Source: CADEDH01 sp047974625
GTDB taxonomy: Bacteria; Actinomycetota; Acidimicrobiia; Acidimicrobiales; SZUA-35
Length of the DNA: 64,000 bases
Direction of reading: 5' to 3'
NCBI GenBank assembly: GCA_047974625.1
Contig: JBKECK010000114.1
Span: 69,059-133,058 of the forward strand
A program made the translations under genes and the position numbers. A model generated the notes under the pieces. It worked only from the letters and a program-made list of their open reading frames with translations, was not told the origin of the DNA and made no database searches. Positions 24,965 through 33,903 of this stretch are shown piece after piece; the first letter of the stretch is position 1, and the number at the start of each line of letters is the position of its first letter.

Positions 24965-26347
24965 ATGCGGAGCGGGTCGGCGAGGCCCGGGAGGGTTCAA
25001 GTGGCCAGGTTGGAACCAGTATCGGGTAGTCGTGGGCGGAAGGCCGTGGGATGGCGGGCCGTCCTCGCGGCGATGGTCGCCGCGCTGGTGGCCGCCGGTT
25101 GCGGTCTCGACTCGCCCTCCATCAGCTTCGGGGACAACGAGACCACCGCCCCCGGGGCCCCGACGACGGCGGCCACCACACCGACCGAGACGGTGGCCAC
25201 CACACCGGTGGAGTCGTGCCCGATGACGAGCGAGTCACTGGCGGCGGTCAACGCCGCCACCTACGCGGTGTACGGCGAGACGTTCGTCAGGGACGAAGAG
25301 GACGGTCCGACCCTGCGCCAGTTCCAGATCGGCACCGCCTGGGCCGTGGACGACCACCTGCTGGTCACCAACGCCCACATCACCGAGACCTACCTCGAGT
25401 TCGCGGCCGACGGGGTCCAGCTCGACCGGGCCTTCGCCATCGGGGCGGGCACGGGGACCCTCATCGACCTCACCGAGGCCATCACCCACCCCGACTACAC
25501 CGGTGATCCGCTCCATTCGCCGGACGTCGGTTTGCTCGTCACCGACCAAACCCTCTCCAACCTGCTCCCGCTCGCTCCCGACAACGTCCAGCTCGATCTC
25601 GGGGAGCTGGTCCACATCGTCGGCTTCCCCGGTGACGTGACCGACGCCCTGCAGATCATCCCGGGCGAGACGGTGCCCCAGGCCACCTCGCTCTCCGGGG
25701 CCATCACCGCCCTGCGGAGCTTCGATGACACGGCCGTGGTCACCCCGGACAACGTCGACGTCATCCAGCACCAGGCCCCGACCACCCCGGGGACGAGCGG
25801 CTCGTCGATGGTGGTCTGCGGGGCCGTGGTTGGGGTCAACAACGCCGGCACGGTGAACCTGGTGGCCGTGCCCGCCGAGGACGGTTCGCTCACGATCGAC
25901 CGTCAGGCGGCGGCGGCCAACAACTTCGCCATCCACATCCGGCACATCACGGAACTGGTCGGGCTGTACCTGGTCGACCAGGTCACGCCGGTGTCGCTGC
26001 CGGTGGAGGCTGAGACGCGGCCGATGGAGACACCCCCGATGGGGATGGCCAGCGGGGTCACCCTAGCCGGTGAGGTCGAGGAGCCCTACGGCCACTCGAT
26101 CGAGATCACGGTGGCCGACGACGGATCCCTCACCGGCCAGTCGTTGTGGGGCTCCAACGTGTACGGCCTCTACGGCGAGGTGTTCAGCGACGGGTCCGTC
26201 GTCTTCGTCGACGACGCCCCCGAGATCGACCCGGCCACCTCGCGAGGCGTCTACCAGGGCCAGATCACCGACGGTCAGACGATCACGGGTAACTACTACG
26301 AGGAGCGGGATCCGAATCTCGTCGCCACCTTCACCGTGACCGGCTGA
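24965..26347 (+). CDS. Secreted lipoprotein with trypsin-like (chymotrypsin-fold) protease domain
   Basis: The 460-residue exported protein has a basic N-terminus, a hydrophobic segment and the lipobox VAAGC near residue 40, so it is probably lipid-anchored outside the membrane. A Thr/Pro-rich linker follows. The S1-like domain shows His in LLVTNAHI, Asp in SPDVGLLVT and Ser in PTTPGTSGSSMV, giving a complete triad. The C-terminal 110 residues form a separate beta-rich region (VTLAGEVEEPYGHSIEITV...). ATG 24965 is the first sensible start. The gene ends in a strong hairpin. Confidence 0.87.
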   Translation: MRSGSARPGRVQVARLEPVSGSRGRKAVGWRAVLAAMVAALVAAGCGLDSPSISFGDNETTAPGAPTTAATTPTETVATTPVESCPMTSESLAAVNAATYAVYGETFVRDEEDGPTLRQFQIGTAWAVDDHLLVTNAHITETYLEFAADGVQLDRAFAIGAGTGTLIDLTEAITHPDYTGDPLHSPDVGLLVTDQTLSNLLPLAPDNVQLDLGELVHIVGFPGDVTDALQIIPGETVPQATSLSGAITALRSFDDTAVVTPDNVDVIQHQAPTTPGTSGSSMVVCGAVVGVNNAGTVNLVAVPAEDGSLTIDRQAAAANNFAIHIRHITELVGLYLVDQVTPVSLPVEAETRPMETPPMGMASGVTLAGEVEEPYGHSIEITVADDGSLTGQSLWGSNVYGLYGEVFSDGSVVFVDDAPEIDPATSRGVYQGQITDGQTITGNYYEERDPNLVATFTVTG

Positions 26348-26373
26348 CGGGCCCCGGCCGGGCCCGTCAGCCG
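26341..26373. terminator. Bidirectional hairpin terminator
   Basis: A perfect 14-bp inverted repeat CGGCTGACGGGCCC / GGGCCCGTCAGCCG with a 5-base loop overlaps the protease stop codon. It lies just before the convergent nitronate monooxygenase stop (26381). It is very stable and has no U-tract, so intrinsic efficiency is unproven. Confidence 0.8.
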
Positions 26374-26380
26374 GTCCGGG

Positions 26381-27514
26381 TCACTCCATCATGGTGTTGA
26401 CCCGGGACACCGCGTCGATGAACTCGTCGACCATGTCGAGCACCACCCGGTCGGCGTGCTTGGATTCGTTCATCGAACCGACGATCTGACCCACGAAGTA
26501 GTTGGACAGCTTCACCGCGCCCGCGTTCTGCGGGTTCGTGGCCGCCCGGTCGATCCGGTGCTGGGCCTCGGCGATCAGCATCGGCTGGAGGGGCATGGGG
26601 AGAGTGCCCGGGGAGTCGGGACCCTCCCATTCGTCGGTCCACGCCGACCGGAGCTGGCGGGCCGGCTTGCCGGTGCGCGACCGGGACCGCAGGGTGTCCG
26701 AGGACGTGGCGGCCAGGAACTTCTCCTTCACCGTGGGGTGGGTCTCCGCCTCCAGGGTGGTCAGCCAGATCGAGCCGCACCACACACCGTCGGCGCCGAG
26801 GGCCAGAGAGGCCGCCATCTGGCGGCCGTCGCCGATGCCGCCCGCGGCCAGGACCGGGACCGGGTCCACGGCGTCGACGATCTCGGGGACCAGCACCATG
26901 GTGGCGATCTCACCGGTGTGGCCGCCGGCCTCGTAGCCCTGGGCGATGATCAGGTCGACCCCGGCGGCCACGTGGCGAACGGCGTGCGACGCCTTCCCGG
27001 CGAGGGCGCCCACCTTGACCCCGTTGGCGTGGGCCCGCTCGATCATGTCCGGCGGGGGCGGACCGAGAGCATTCACGATCAGCGAGATCGGGTGGGCGAA
27101 GGCAACGTCCATCAACGGGACGGCCTGGTCGTAGCTCATCGGCGCGGCGTCACTAGCGTTGACCTTCCGGTCGCGGTCCTCGGGGAGGGGGGGTACGTCG
27201 TACTTGTCCATGAGGCTGTCGACGAACTCCCGGTGGCCGGCCGGGATCCGTTCCTTGAGCGCCTTGCTGCCGACTCCACCCTCGTCGGATCCCTCGTACT
27301 TGGCCGGGACGATCAGATCGACGCCGAACGGCTTGTCCCCCACCTCCTCGGCGATCCAGGCGAGATCGATGTCGAGCTCTTCGGGGGTGAGCGCCGCGGC
27401 GCCGAGCACCCCGTAGCCGCCGGCTTTGCTGACGGCGGCTACGACGTCACGGCAGTGGGTGAAGGCCAGGATGGGGAACTCGATCCCCAGGAGGTCGCAG
27501 ATCTTGGTGCGCAT
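26381..27514 (-). CDS. Nitronate monooxygenase-family FMN enzyme
   Basis: The 377-residue TIM-barrel flavoprotein starts MRTKICDLLGIEFPILA (ATG 27514). Family marks are the N-terminal SKAGGYGVLGAAALTPEEL, IIAQGYEAGGHTGEI and VPVLAAGGIGDGRQMAASLALGADGV, which form the FMN phosphate site. Such enzymes oxidise alkyl nitronates or related compounds; some homologues are enoyl reductases. An alternative upstream in-frame start (27628) only adds unlikely residues. Neighbours give no pathway hint. Confidence 0.88.
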   Translation of the reverse strand: MRTKICDLLGIEFPILAFTHCRDVVAAVSKAGGYGVLGAAALTPEELDIDLAWIAEEVGDKPFGVDLIVPAKYEGSDEGGVGSKALKERIPAGHREFVDSLMDKYDVPPLPEDRDRKVNASDAAPMSYDQAVPLMDVAFAHPISLIVNALGPPPPDMIERAHANGVKVGALAGKASHAVRHVAAGVDLIIAQGYEAGGHTGEIATMVLVPEIVDAVDPVPVLAAGGIGDGRQMAASLALGADGVWCGSIWLTTLEAETHPTVKEKFLAATSSDTLRSRSRTGKPARQLRSAWTDEWEGPDSPGTLPMPLQPMLIAEAQHRIDRAATNPQNAGAVKLSNYFVGQIVGSMNESKHADRVVLDMVDEFIDAVSRVNTMME

Positions 27515-27566
27515 GCCGACACGGTACGGCGTCGACCCACCGTGGGGCCAACGCCGGTCGGCCGGG

Positions 27567-28457
27567 TCAGCTCGGCGGCAGGTTCTGGGGACAGAACCAG
27601 CCCACGAAAGCGCCGAAGAGCTCCGCATAGGACTCGATATCGATGGTGCTGCGCTCGTTCCCGCTGAGCGAGACCGTGTACGACTGGATCACCGCCAAAC
27701 CCAGTGCCTCCTGGCTGTCGTTGGGGTCGGTGAGCGAGCAGGCGTCGGCGGCGAGGTCGAACAGGCGCTGGTCGGACGTCATCTCGGCGAAGGTGACCCC
27801 GGAATGGCCCTCCTCCAGCAGTGCGGCCAGCGCAGCCCGGAACGCCGACATCTCGGTGGCCAGATCCTCGGGTTGGGCCAGCTCGGTGGTCATCGAACCG
27901 TCGGTGCTCGGTGCCGTGGTGGGAGCCGTGGTAGTCGTAGTGGTGGCGGTCACGTCGTCGGGCACCAGGTCTGGGCAGTAGACCCGGGCCACGACCTCGA
28001 ACAGCTGGCTGAACTCCCCCAGGCTGAGCTGTTCACGTTCGGCCGGGGTGAGCTGGTCGCGAACCGTGACCGACCGGGCCCCGAACTGGCCGCTGTCCAG
28101 GCCGGGGGACAGGTTGGAGCAGCTGAGCTGGCCGATCTCGTCGAGCCGCTGGTCGGTTGCGGTCTCGACGAAGCTGCGCACGTCGGGGGTCAGATCGGCC
28201 CGGGCCGAGGTGTCGCTGCGGACGGCCATGGCGTTGGCGCTGACCGGCACGGTGGTAGTGGCGGCCATGGTCTCGATCGGCGTCGGTGACACGGTGGTGG
28301 TTTCGTCGGCGCTGAGCAGGCCGCCGGGAACCGAGCAACCGGGCACCAGCAGGACCGCGACGACGGCGACGCCGACGTTGACCCGGGCACGGACGCCCCG
28401 CGGCTGACGTTTTGTGGTGGGCCCGGCGAAAGGCCGATGCCTGGTTGGGGTGGTCAC
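27567..28457 (-). CDS. Secreted lipoprotein with two DUF732-like repeats
   Basis: This 296-residue protein has a long basic N-terminus, a hydrophobic stretch and the lipobox VLLVPGC near residue 40. Two homologous segments follow, separated by a Thr-rich linker: FVETATDQRL...ARVYCPDL and FAEMTSDQRL...GWFCPQNL. Each has two cysteines and the pattern of the small secreted mycobacterial DUF732 family, suggesting a disulfide in each repeat. Function is unknown. ATG 28457 gives MTTPTRHRPF; a shorter start nearer the hydrophobic region is possible. Confidence 0.65.
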   Translation of the reverse strand: MTTPTRHRPFAGPTTKRQPRGVRARVNVGVAVVAVLLVPGCSVPGGLLSADETTTVSPTPIETMAATTTVPVSANAMAVRSDTSARADLTPDVRSFVETATDQRLDEIGQLSCSNLSPGLDSGQFGARSVTVRDQLTPAEREQLSLGEFSQLFEVVARVYCPDLVPDDVTATTTTTTAPTTAPSTDGSMTTELAQPEDLATEMSAFRAALAALLEEGHSGVTFAEMTSDQRLFDLAADACSLTDPNDSQEALGLAVIQSYTVSLSGNERSTIDIESYAELFGAFVGWFCPQNLPPS

Positions 28458-28699
28458 CGTCGGCTCCTCCTGAAATCGCCCGCCTGAGACCGGCTGTCTG
28501 ACATCGACGGCCTGAAATCGGCCGCGGCGCCAACTGGCCGTGGTCTCGCCGGGACCGCCGACCTCCGCCGGTTGGGCCAGCCAAGCATGCCACGGTTGGC
28601 CGGCGAATCGGTTTCGGGGGATCCGCCCGGAACGATGGCCCCGGTCGGGTGCGGCCCGGGCGCGTGTCGAGCCGGCCCGGCGCTGCCATCCTTGGGGGC

Positions 28700-29182
28700 A
28701 TGGCCGCCAAACCCGAACCCCTGGCCGTGGGCATCGAGGCCCCGGACTTCACAGCCACCACCTTCGACGGGACCACCGTCCACTTGGCCGACCACCGCGG
28801 CTCGGTGGTGGCGCTCTACTTCTACCCGGCCGACGACACCCCCGGCTGCACCAAGCAGGCCTGCAACCTGCGGGATAACACCACTGAGCTGACCGACCGG
28901 GGCGTCGTCGTCATCGGGGTCTCCCCCGACGCAAACGACAGCCACCAGCGGTTCGCCGAGAAGTACCAGCTCCCGTTCCCCCTCGTCGCCGACCCGGACC
29001 ACGAGATCATCGACGCCTACGGGGTGTGGGGGGAGAAGAAGAACTACGGCCGCACCTACGAGGGCCTGGCCCGGACCACCTTCCTGATCGGCCCGGACGG
29101 GGTGATCGTGCATGTGTTCAAACGGCCCAAGGTGGCCGACCACACCGCCGAGATCCTGCGCAAGCTACCGGCCGCGTCCTGA
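28700..29182 (+). CDS. bcp: Thiol peroxidase, bacterioferritin comigratory protein (peroxiredoxin)
   Basis: This is a 160-residue atypical 2-Cys peroxiredoxin of the Bcp/PrxQ type. The peroxidatic cysteine is Cys50 and the resolving one Cys55 in DDTPGCTKQACNLRD. The thioredoxin-fold segments GSVVALYFYPAD and RTTFLIGPDGVIVHVF are intact. It reduces hydroperoxides with thioredoxin. ATG 28700 follows a GGGGG stretch; the longer frame upstream lacks similarity. The gene converges on the AAA ATPase with only 8 bp between. Confidence 0.95.
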   Translation: MAAKPEPLAVGIEAPDFTATTFDGTTVHLADHRGSVVALYFYPADDTPGCTKQACNLRDNTTELTDRGVVVIGVSPDANDSHQRFAEKYQLPFPLVADPDHEIIDAYGVWGEKKNYGRTYEGLARTTFLIGPDGVIVHVFKRPKVADHTAEILRKLPAAS

Positions 29183-29190
29183 CCTGGCCG

Positions 29191-30681
29191 TCAGCCCGTC
29201 CCGTCGTCCACGATGAGGCTGGCGGCGAGCTGGTCGAGCTCGTCAGCGCGGAACACCCGGCCCGAGGACATCGAGGGTAGGACCGGGTCGGTGGCCCGCC
29301 GCCGCATGCCGGTGTCCACCGGGCCCCGGGGCCCGAGCGGGTCGCCAAGGGGGCCGTCCCGGTCGGCGGACGGGTTGGCCGGGGTGTGGTGGACGAAGTA
29401 CCCGGCGGCCACCCGGTCGACCATGGTCCGATCGAGCACCGGGCGCCGCTGCTCGTAGCGGGAGATGCCGATGGCGAGCTCGCAGAAGTCGACGGCCAGG
29501 TAGGGGCGCAGCTCCCCGAGGGCGTGGCGGGCCACGCGGATGAGGTGGGCGCAGGCGTTGTCGGCCAGGTCCACCCCCAGGTGCCGGGCCGAGCCTTCGA
29601 GGATCCCGGCGAAGGCCGCGTCGCGGATGGGCCCGATGAAGATCTTGTTCCTCAAGCGGCGCAGGAAGGCGTCGTCACCGAGGGCGGTGGGCTCGATGTT
29701 GGTCGACACCACCAGTTTCAGTTCGAAGGGCACCACGACCTTGGTGCCGGTGCTGGACCTCAGGAAGTCGATCCGGCGGGACAGGGGCAGGATCCAGCGG
29801 TTCAGGATGGCCTCGGGGCTGACGGTCTGACGGCCGAAGTCGTCGACCACCAGGATCCCGTTGTTGGCCATCACCTGGATCGGGGCCACGTGGAGGCCTG
29901 AGATCGGGTCGTAGTGCAGGTCGAGCATGGTCAGGTCGAGCTCGCCGCCCACCACCACCAGGGGCCGTTCGCACAGGACCCAGCGCCGGTCGAGGGCGGC
30001 CGGCTGGTCGGGTAGGGCCTTGTGGAGCGAGGGGTCGTACACCGTCAGCAGCTGCCCGTCGACCTCGATGAACCGGGGGATGACGACGGGGTCGTCGTAG
30101 AGGCGGTTCATCCGTTCGGCCAGGGAGGTCTTGCCGGTGCCGGCCGGGCCGTAGAGGAACATGGCCCCGCCGCTGACGAACGCGGGCCCGATCTGGTCCA
30201 GGAGGTCGTCGTCCAGGGTCAGGTCCGCGAACGCCCGTTCCAGGCGGGGACGGTCCACCTGGATCTGGACCGTCTGGGCGTTGACGACCCACTGGTAGAG
30301 GGCCAGGCTGACCGGCATCGAGGCCACATGGCGGCCACTGTCCATCCGGGCCGCGGTCAGATTTTGGCCCAGCTCGGTCAGCTGGATCCGGTAGTCGCGA
30401 CCGTTCGCGCCCAGGTACTCGAGGAGAGCCTTCTCCCGCAGCGAGTGGGCCAGCGACTCGGCCACCCCGTGGCTGATGCCGAGCTGGGCCGCGGCGGTGC
30501 CGACCGTGGTCATCCGGTCGACCATGACCCGCCGCATCATCAGGTCCTCGGCGATACCGACCGGGATCCCGAGGTCCTCCACCTTGGTGGCGGGCCGGAG
30601 CCACTCCACGAGCTGGTCGGCGGGGGTCGCGTTCGGTCCGGACGGGACGGGCGACGTCATGGCCATCTGGTCGTGCGACAT
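29191..30681 (-). CDS. AAA+ ATPase of unknown role
   Basis: The 496-residue cytoplasmic protein starts at ATG 30681 (ATG 30693 is also possible; neither has a strong ribosome site). An N-terminal winged-helix-like region (IAEDLMMRRVMVDRMTTVG, then AAQLGISHGVAESLAHSL) resembles a DNA- or protein-binding module. The ATPase core has Walker A GPAGTGKTS, Walker B NGILVVDDFGRQ and a sensor-like KLVVSTNIEP. A helical lid domain follows, then a disordered Pro/Gly/Arg tail. No partner gene for a classical AAA function is next to it. Confidence 0.75.
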   Translation of the reverse strand: MSHDQMAMTSPVPSGPNATPADQLVEWLRPATKVEDLGIPVGIAEDLMMRRVMVDRMTTVGTAAAQLGISHGVAESLAHSLREKALLEYLGANGRDYRIQLTELGQNLTAARMDSGRHVASMPVSLALYQWVVNAQTVQIQVDRPRLERAFADLTLDDDLLDQIGPAFVSGGAMFLYGPAGTGKTSLAERMNRLYDDPVVIPRFIEVDGQLLTVYDPSLHKALPDQPAALDRRWVLCERPLVVVGGELDLTMLDLHYDPISGLHVAPIQVMANNGILVVDDFGRQTVSPEAILNRWILPLSRRIDFLRSSTGTKVVVPFELKLVVSTNIEPTALGDDAFLRRLRNKIFIGPIRDAAFAGILEGSARHLGVDLADNACAHLIRVARHALGELRPYLAVDFCELAIGISRYEQRRPVLDRTMVDRVAAGYFVHHTPANPSADRDGPLGDPLGPRGPVDTGMRRRATDPVLPSMSSGRVFRADELDQLAASLIVDDGTG

Positions 30682-30797
30682 CCAAGACGTCATCGGCAGC
30701 GTCACCGGACACTTGACCGTCCGATCGGCCCGGCTCAGAGTGTTTCCCCGGGTGGGGGACGGTGCGATCTGCCGATCGGGGGACGGGCCCGGCCGGG

Positions 30798-31913
30798 TCA
30801 GTGTCGGGCTGACTGGAGGGACTCGGCCAGGCGCATCTCGTCGGCGGGATCGGTCGGCCCGGGCCGGAAGTGGAGCATGGTCAGGCGGGCCAGGGCGGCC
30901 CGGATGGCGTCGAACCGGGCTCGTTCGGCCCCCGACAGCCGCCGGCGGGTGGCCCGCATCTGCGGCCAGCTCCGGAACACCCCGGCCTCGTCGTCGCTCA
31001 GGCCGTACCGGCGGGCCAGGGCCGGAGCCACCTCGGTGAACTCGCGCTGCTGGGTGTGGCGGATCCGGACCACGGTGATCACCGCGGCCAGGAACAGCAG
31101 GACGAAGCAGCCGGCCGCCACCATCAGGGCACCGGTCGCCCCGCTCTCGGCCGCGTAGGTAAGGCTGCCGTTCCAGGCGGCGTGGGTGGAGAAGGCCAGG
31201 CCGAATCCCCACAGGGCGTTGATTGCCACCGACTGGCGGCGGTACACGGCCAGGCCGATGGCGAGACCGATCCAGCTGGTGAAGAGCGGATGGGCGAACG
31301 GGGTCAACAGGGCGCGCAGGATGAACACCGGCACCAGGATCCCGGTGCCGGCGGCGTCGGCGAAGTAGAAGATGTCCTCGACGACGGCGAATCCGAGGGC
31401 GACCAGGCCGGCGTAGATGATCCCGTCCATGACCCCGTCGATCTCGCGTCGTCTGAGGGCCCAGTACACCCCGAGGCCCTTCATGCCCTCCTCCACCACG
31501 GGCGCCGACACGACGGTGGCGAGGGTGAGGTTGGTCAGCAACGCCACGAGGGTGTTCACGATCACGGCCACCACGCCGGCCACCGTGGCCCCCCACAGCA
31601 CGGCGTGGAGCTTGGCCGCCCGGGGCTCGGGCTCGATGCTGTCCAGCCACATGAGGGTGGGCAGGACGATAGCCAGCGGCACCAGGCCGAGGATCAGAGC
31701 CGTCGGGGAGTTGACGGCCGCGAAGCCGGTGAGCAGCAGGGCGAACGGGGCCGCGGCCACGATGGGCGGGCTGAGCCAGGCCGGCAGCCGCGGCTTGCGT
31801 TCGGCCCCTTGGTGCACCTGGGCGGTCCACATCCCGCCGTCCCACCATCGCCAGGCGGCCACCCGCCACGGGTCCGGGTACCAGCCCGGGCTCCCCGTCG
31901 TGTCGCTCATCAT
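30798..31913 (-). CDS. PrsW-family intramembrane metalloprotease with N-terminal DUF2510
   Basis: The 371-residue membrane protein begins with a DUF2510 motif (GWYPDP...RWWDGGMWT, residues about 8-32), an actinobacterial cytoplasmic module. About eight membrane segments follow. PrsW signatures include EE-x-x-K-like VVEEGMKGLG, the acidic FAVVEDIFYF, FAHPLFTSWIGLAIG and a late His in FSTHAAWNGS, consistent with a zinc site in the membrane. The cytoplasmic C-terminal helices (about 300-371) are charged. It may cleave a membrane-bound signalling protein such as an anti-sigma factor; no such gene is adjacent. Start ATG 31913 or 31910. Confidence 0.85.
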   Translation of the reverse strand: MMSDTTGSPGWYPDPWRVAAWRWWDGGMWTAQVHQGAERKPRLPAWLSPPIVAAAPFALLLTGFAAVNSPTALILGLVPLAIVLPTLMWLDSIEPEPRAAKLHAVLWGATVAGVVAVIVNTLVALLTNLTLATVVSAPVVEEGMKGLGVYWALRRREIDGVMDGIIYAGLVALGFAVVEDIFYFADAAGTGILVPVFILRALLTPFAHPLFTSWIGLAIGLAVYRRQSVAINALWGFGLAFSTHAAWNGSLTYAAESGATGALMVAAGCFVLLFLAAVITVVRIRHTQQREFTEVAPALARRYGLSDDEAGVFRSWPQMRATRRRLSGAERARFDAIRAALARLTMLHFRPGPTDPADEMRLAESLQSARH

Positions 31914-31990
31914 GCCGGTCCACTCACGGCCACAGTCTGGCCAGGGGGACGGGGCCGAGGCAACGCGGCTCGGTTCCCCGGAGGGTGGGG

Positions 31991-32224
31991 TTAGGGGTCG
32001 GCGACGAGGCCGGGGGGCGAATCGTCGGGGGCGAGCGGGTCGACGCCCAGTCCCCGCACGAGGAGACCCATGTAAAGCAGGCCGGCGAGAACCACGAACG
32101 AGATCCAGCCCACGATGCCTCGGCGGTGCTGGATCACGAACGTGGCCACCTCGTCGGTCAGGTGGGCTCTCGCGTCGATCGACGGTGCGGGGTCCGCATC
32201 CTGCGGCGGCGGCACGGCTTCCAC
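31991..32224 (-). CDS. Small single-pass membrane protein
   Basis: This 77-residue protein starts at GTG 32224 (MEAVPPPQDADP). A short soluble start contains DARAHLTDEVATFVIQHRRG. One membrane helix follows (IVGWISFVVLAGLLYMGLLV), then an acidic tail. The function is not recognisable. It is in the same direction as the neighbouring membrane-protein genes and may be co-transcribed with them. Confidence 0.5.
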   Translation of the reverse strand: MEAVPPPQDADPAPSIDARAHLTDEVATFVIQHRRGIVGWISFVVLAGLLYMGLLVRGLGVDPLAPDDSPPGLVADP

Positions 32225-32298
32225 CCGTCCGACGGTAGGACAGGGGCGTTCGGCCGGCTGGGGCGATACGACCCAGTTCGCTCGGGTCAAGCTGCCCG

Positions 32299-33003
32299 TC
32301 AGGTGGTCGGAACGCGATCGTCCACGGTCGATGGTGAACGGTGGGACGGGGTGTCGATCGAGGGCGGCGGGATGATAAGGGACCGGGTGACGGCGGCGGT
32401 GGTGACGGTGAAGAACGCCGCCCAGGCCAGGATGCCGAGGAACTTGGCTGCGTCCTCCACGACCAGCCAGGTGCTGGACGGCCCACCCACCTTGTCGACC
32501 AGGTTGGAGACGGCGAAGGCGGCGAGGGCGGCCAGGAGCAGGGGCCAGGGGGAGCGGGCGAGTTCGCTCCGGTTCTCGGTCGCCCAGGCCAGGAGGAGCA
32601 GGCCGTAGACGGCCACCACCGCCTGTTTCGGCACGTCGAACTGGTGGGCGGCCACCGCGTGGAACTGGAACAGGTCGTCGAGGGTGAGCACCGTGGTGAG
32701 TAGGGCCCCACCGGACATCATCCGGGCCGCGCCGGCCCGGCCGCCGATCCGGGCCGTCCACCAGCAGAATGCCGCCATGACGGCGCCCACCGTCCAGCCC
32801 AGCACCCCGAGGTTGGACACCATCCCCGTGTACCAGGGGATGTCGCCGTAGGCGTTGGCGTCCAGCAGCAGTTGTTCGTGGGGGATGGCGCCCTGGCGGG
32901 CGAGCAGGAGCAGGAAGGCGCTGCCGGCCAGCCAGACCGGGCCCAGGGGGGCCAGGGGTCGGAGACCGTCGAACAGCGTCCGGTTGTGGCGGCGTTCGGT
33001 CAC
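32299..33003 (-). CDS. Polytopic membrane protein of unknown function
   Basis: This 234-residue protein has about six predicted membrane segments, among them PVWLAGSAFLLLLARQG, LGVLGWTVGAVMAAFCWW, AVVAVYGLLLLAW and FLGILAWAAFFTVTTAAV. A conserved-looking polar segment LTLDDLFQFHAVAAH between helices contains Asp and His that could bind a ligand or metal. GTG 33003 is the best start because the upstream frame has no membrane-protein character. No family is recognised. Confidence 0.6.
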   Translation of the reverse strand: MTERRHNRTLFDGLRPLAPLGPVWLAGSAFLLLLARQGAIPHEQLLLDANAYGDIPWYTGMVSNLGVLGWTVGAVMAAFCWWTARIGGRAGAARMMSGGALLTTVLTLDDLFQFHAVAAHQFDVPKQAVVAVYGLLLLAWATENRSELARSPWPLLLAALAAFAVSNLVDKVGGPSSTWLVVEDAAKFLGILAWAAFFTVTTAAVTRSLIIPPPSIDTPSHRSPSTVDDRVPTT

Positions 33004-33073
33004 AGGGTGTCCGTCGGCGCGATCGGATCGACGGTTGACCAACCTCGGCCCGGTCTGGCTGGCCGGTGGCGGG

Positions 33074-33232
33074 TCAGCCCCCGGACACCATCGGCCAGAT
33101 GACCAAACCGACGACACCGATCACCGCGCCCAGGAGGGCCAGCTTGAGGAGGCGCTGGATCAGGCCCACCACGATGAGGGCGACGGCCAGGCCGACCAGG
33201 ATCACCGGCCAGTTGTCGATCAGGGCCTGCAT
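33074..33232 (-). CDS. Very small membrane protein
   Basis: The 52-residue, almost wholly hydrophobic protein starts at ATG 33232 (MQALIDNWPVILVGLAVAL) and probably spans the membrane twice with a short basic turn (QRLLK). The function is unknown. Its position between two membrane-associated genes in the same direction favours a real small gene, but coding evidence for such a short frame is limited. Confidence 0.4.
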   Translation of the reverse strand: MQALIDNWPVILVGLAVALIVVGLIQRLLKLALLGAVIGVVGLVIWPMVSGG

Positions 33233-33269
33233 GGCCAGCAGGGTAGGTCCGTTTCTGGTCCTCCGGCGG

Positions 33270-33773
33270 TCAGTTCCCCGTGATGGTGACCCGGTTGCCC
33301 CGCTGGGTGGAGGTGACCACGCAGGCCGTCGCCGTCTGGGAGTTGGGCACGGAGGCCTCCCCGACGGCACCGGCGTCGCCGGCGGCCACGGTCACCGTGT
33401 GGACCATGGTGCCGCGGTCGCCCATGGTCAACCTCACCCCGACCGCGGTGGGCTCGACCTCGTCGGACGGGTTCACGACCCTGACCACGAAACCGCCGTC
33501 ACCGCCGGTGCGGATGCAGGCGGCACTGCCGTCGGCGTCGGAACCCAACGGGACCGTACCGTCGGCCTGGACGGGGGGCGGCGGTTGGGCGTCCGCGGTG
33601 GCGTCGGGATCGGCCGCCCTGGTCTCCGTGGTTCCACCCCCGGCCACCGTCTCGTCGGTGTCCGTCTTGCGGAGGTCGTTGAGGCTGGCCAGGGCCAGGG
33701 CGGCCAGGAGCAGCATCAGGACCGCGAGAAGGGCCAGGATCGTGCCCTTCAACAACCGGCTGAACGACTCCAC
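33270..33773 (-). CDS. Membrane-anchored extracytoplasmic protein of unknown function
   Basis: This 167-residue protein starts at GTG 33773 behind AGAAGGAGAG. An N-terminal membrane anchor (GTILALLAVLMLLLAALAL) is followed by a Thr/Asp/Pro-rich linker and a beta-rich domain of about 90 residues with two cysteines (SAACIRTG and TATACVVTS) likely to form a disulfide. It is divergent from the TIR-like gene at 33904 across 130 bp, so the two could share control. No family is recognised. Confidence 0.6.
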   Translation of the reverse strand: MESFSRLLKGTILALLAVLMLLLAALALASLNDLRKTDTDETVAGGGTTETRAADPDATADAQPPPPVQADGTVPLGSDADGSAACIRTGGDGGFVVRVVNPSDEVEPTAVGVRLTMGDRGTMVHTVTVAAGDAGAVGEASVPNSQTATACVVTSTQRGNRVTITGN

Positions 33774-33903
33774 CGGGGAACTCTCCTTCTCGTGGCCAGG
33801 GGTGACGGCGGTCCTTGGTCCGTGGGTGTGTTGGTCGGTTGGGTGTGGCTGCCTGCCTGTCTATCGACAACCGCGTGGTCCCGAGATGGTTACATAGTTG
33901 CCG

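Noticed and set aside
29191..31923. 910-codon reading of the AAA ATPase frame
   Set aside because: The first 410 codons run out of frame over the PrsW gene and are Arg/Pro/Gly-rich; the real gene starts near 30681.
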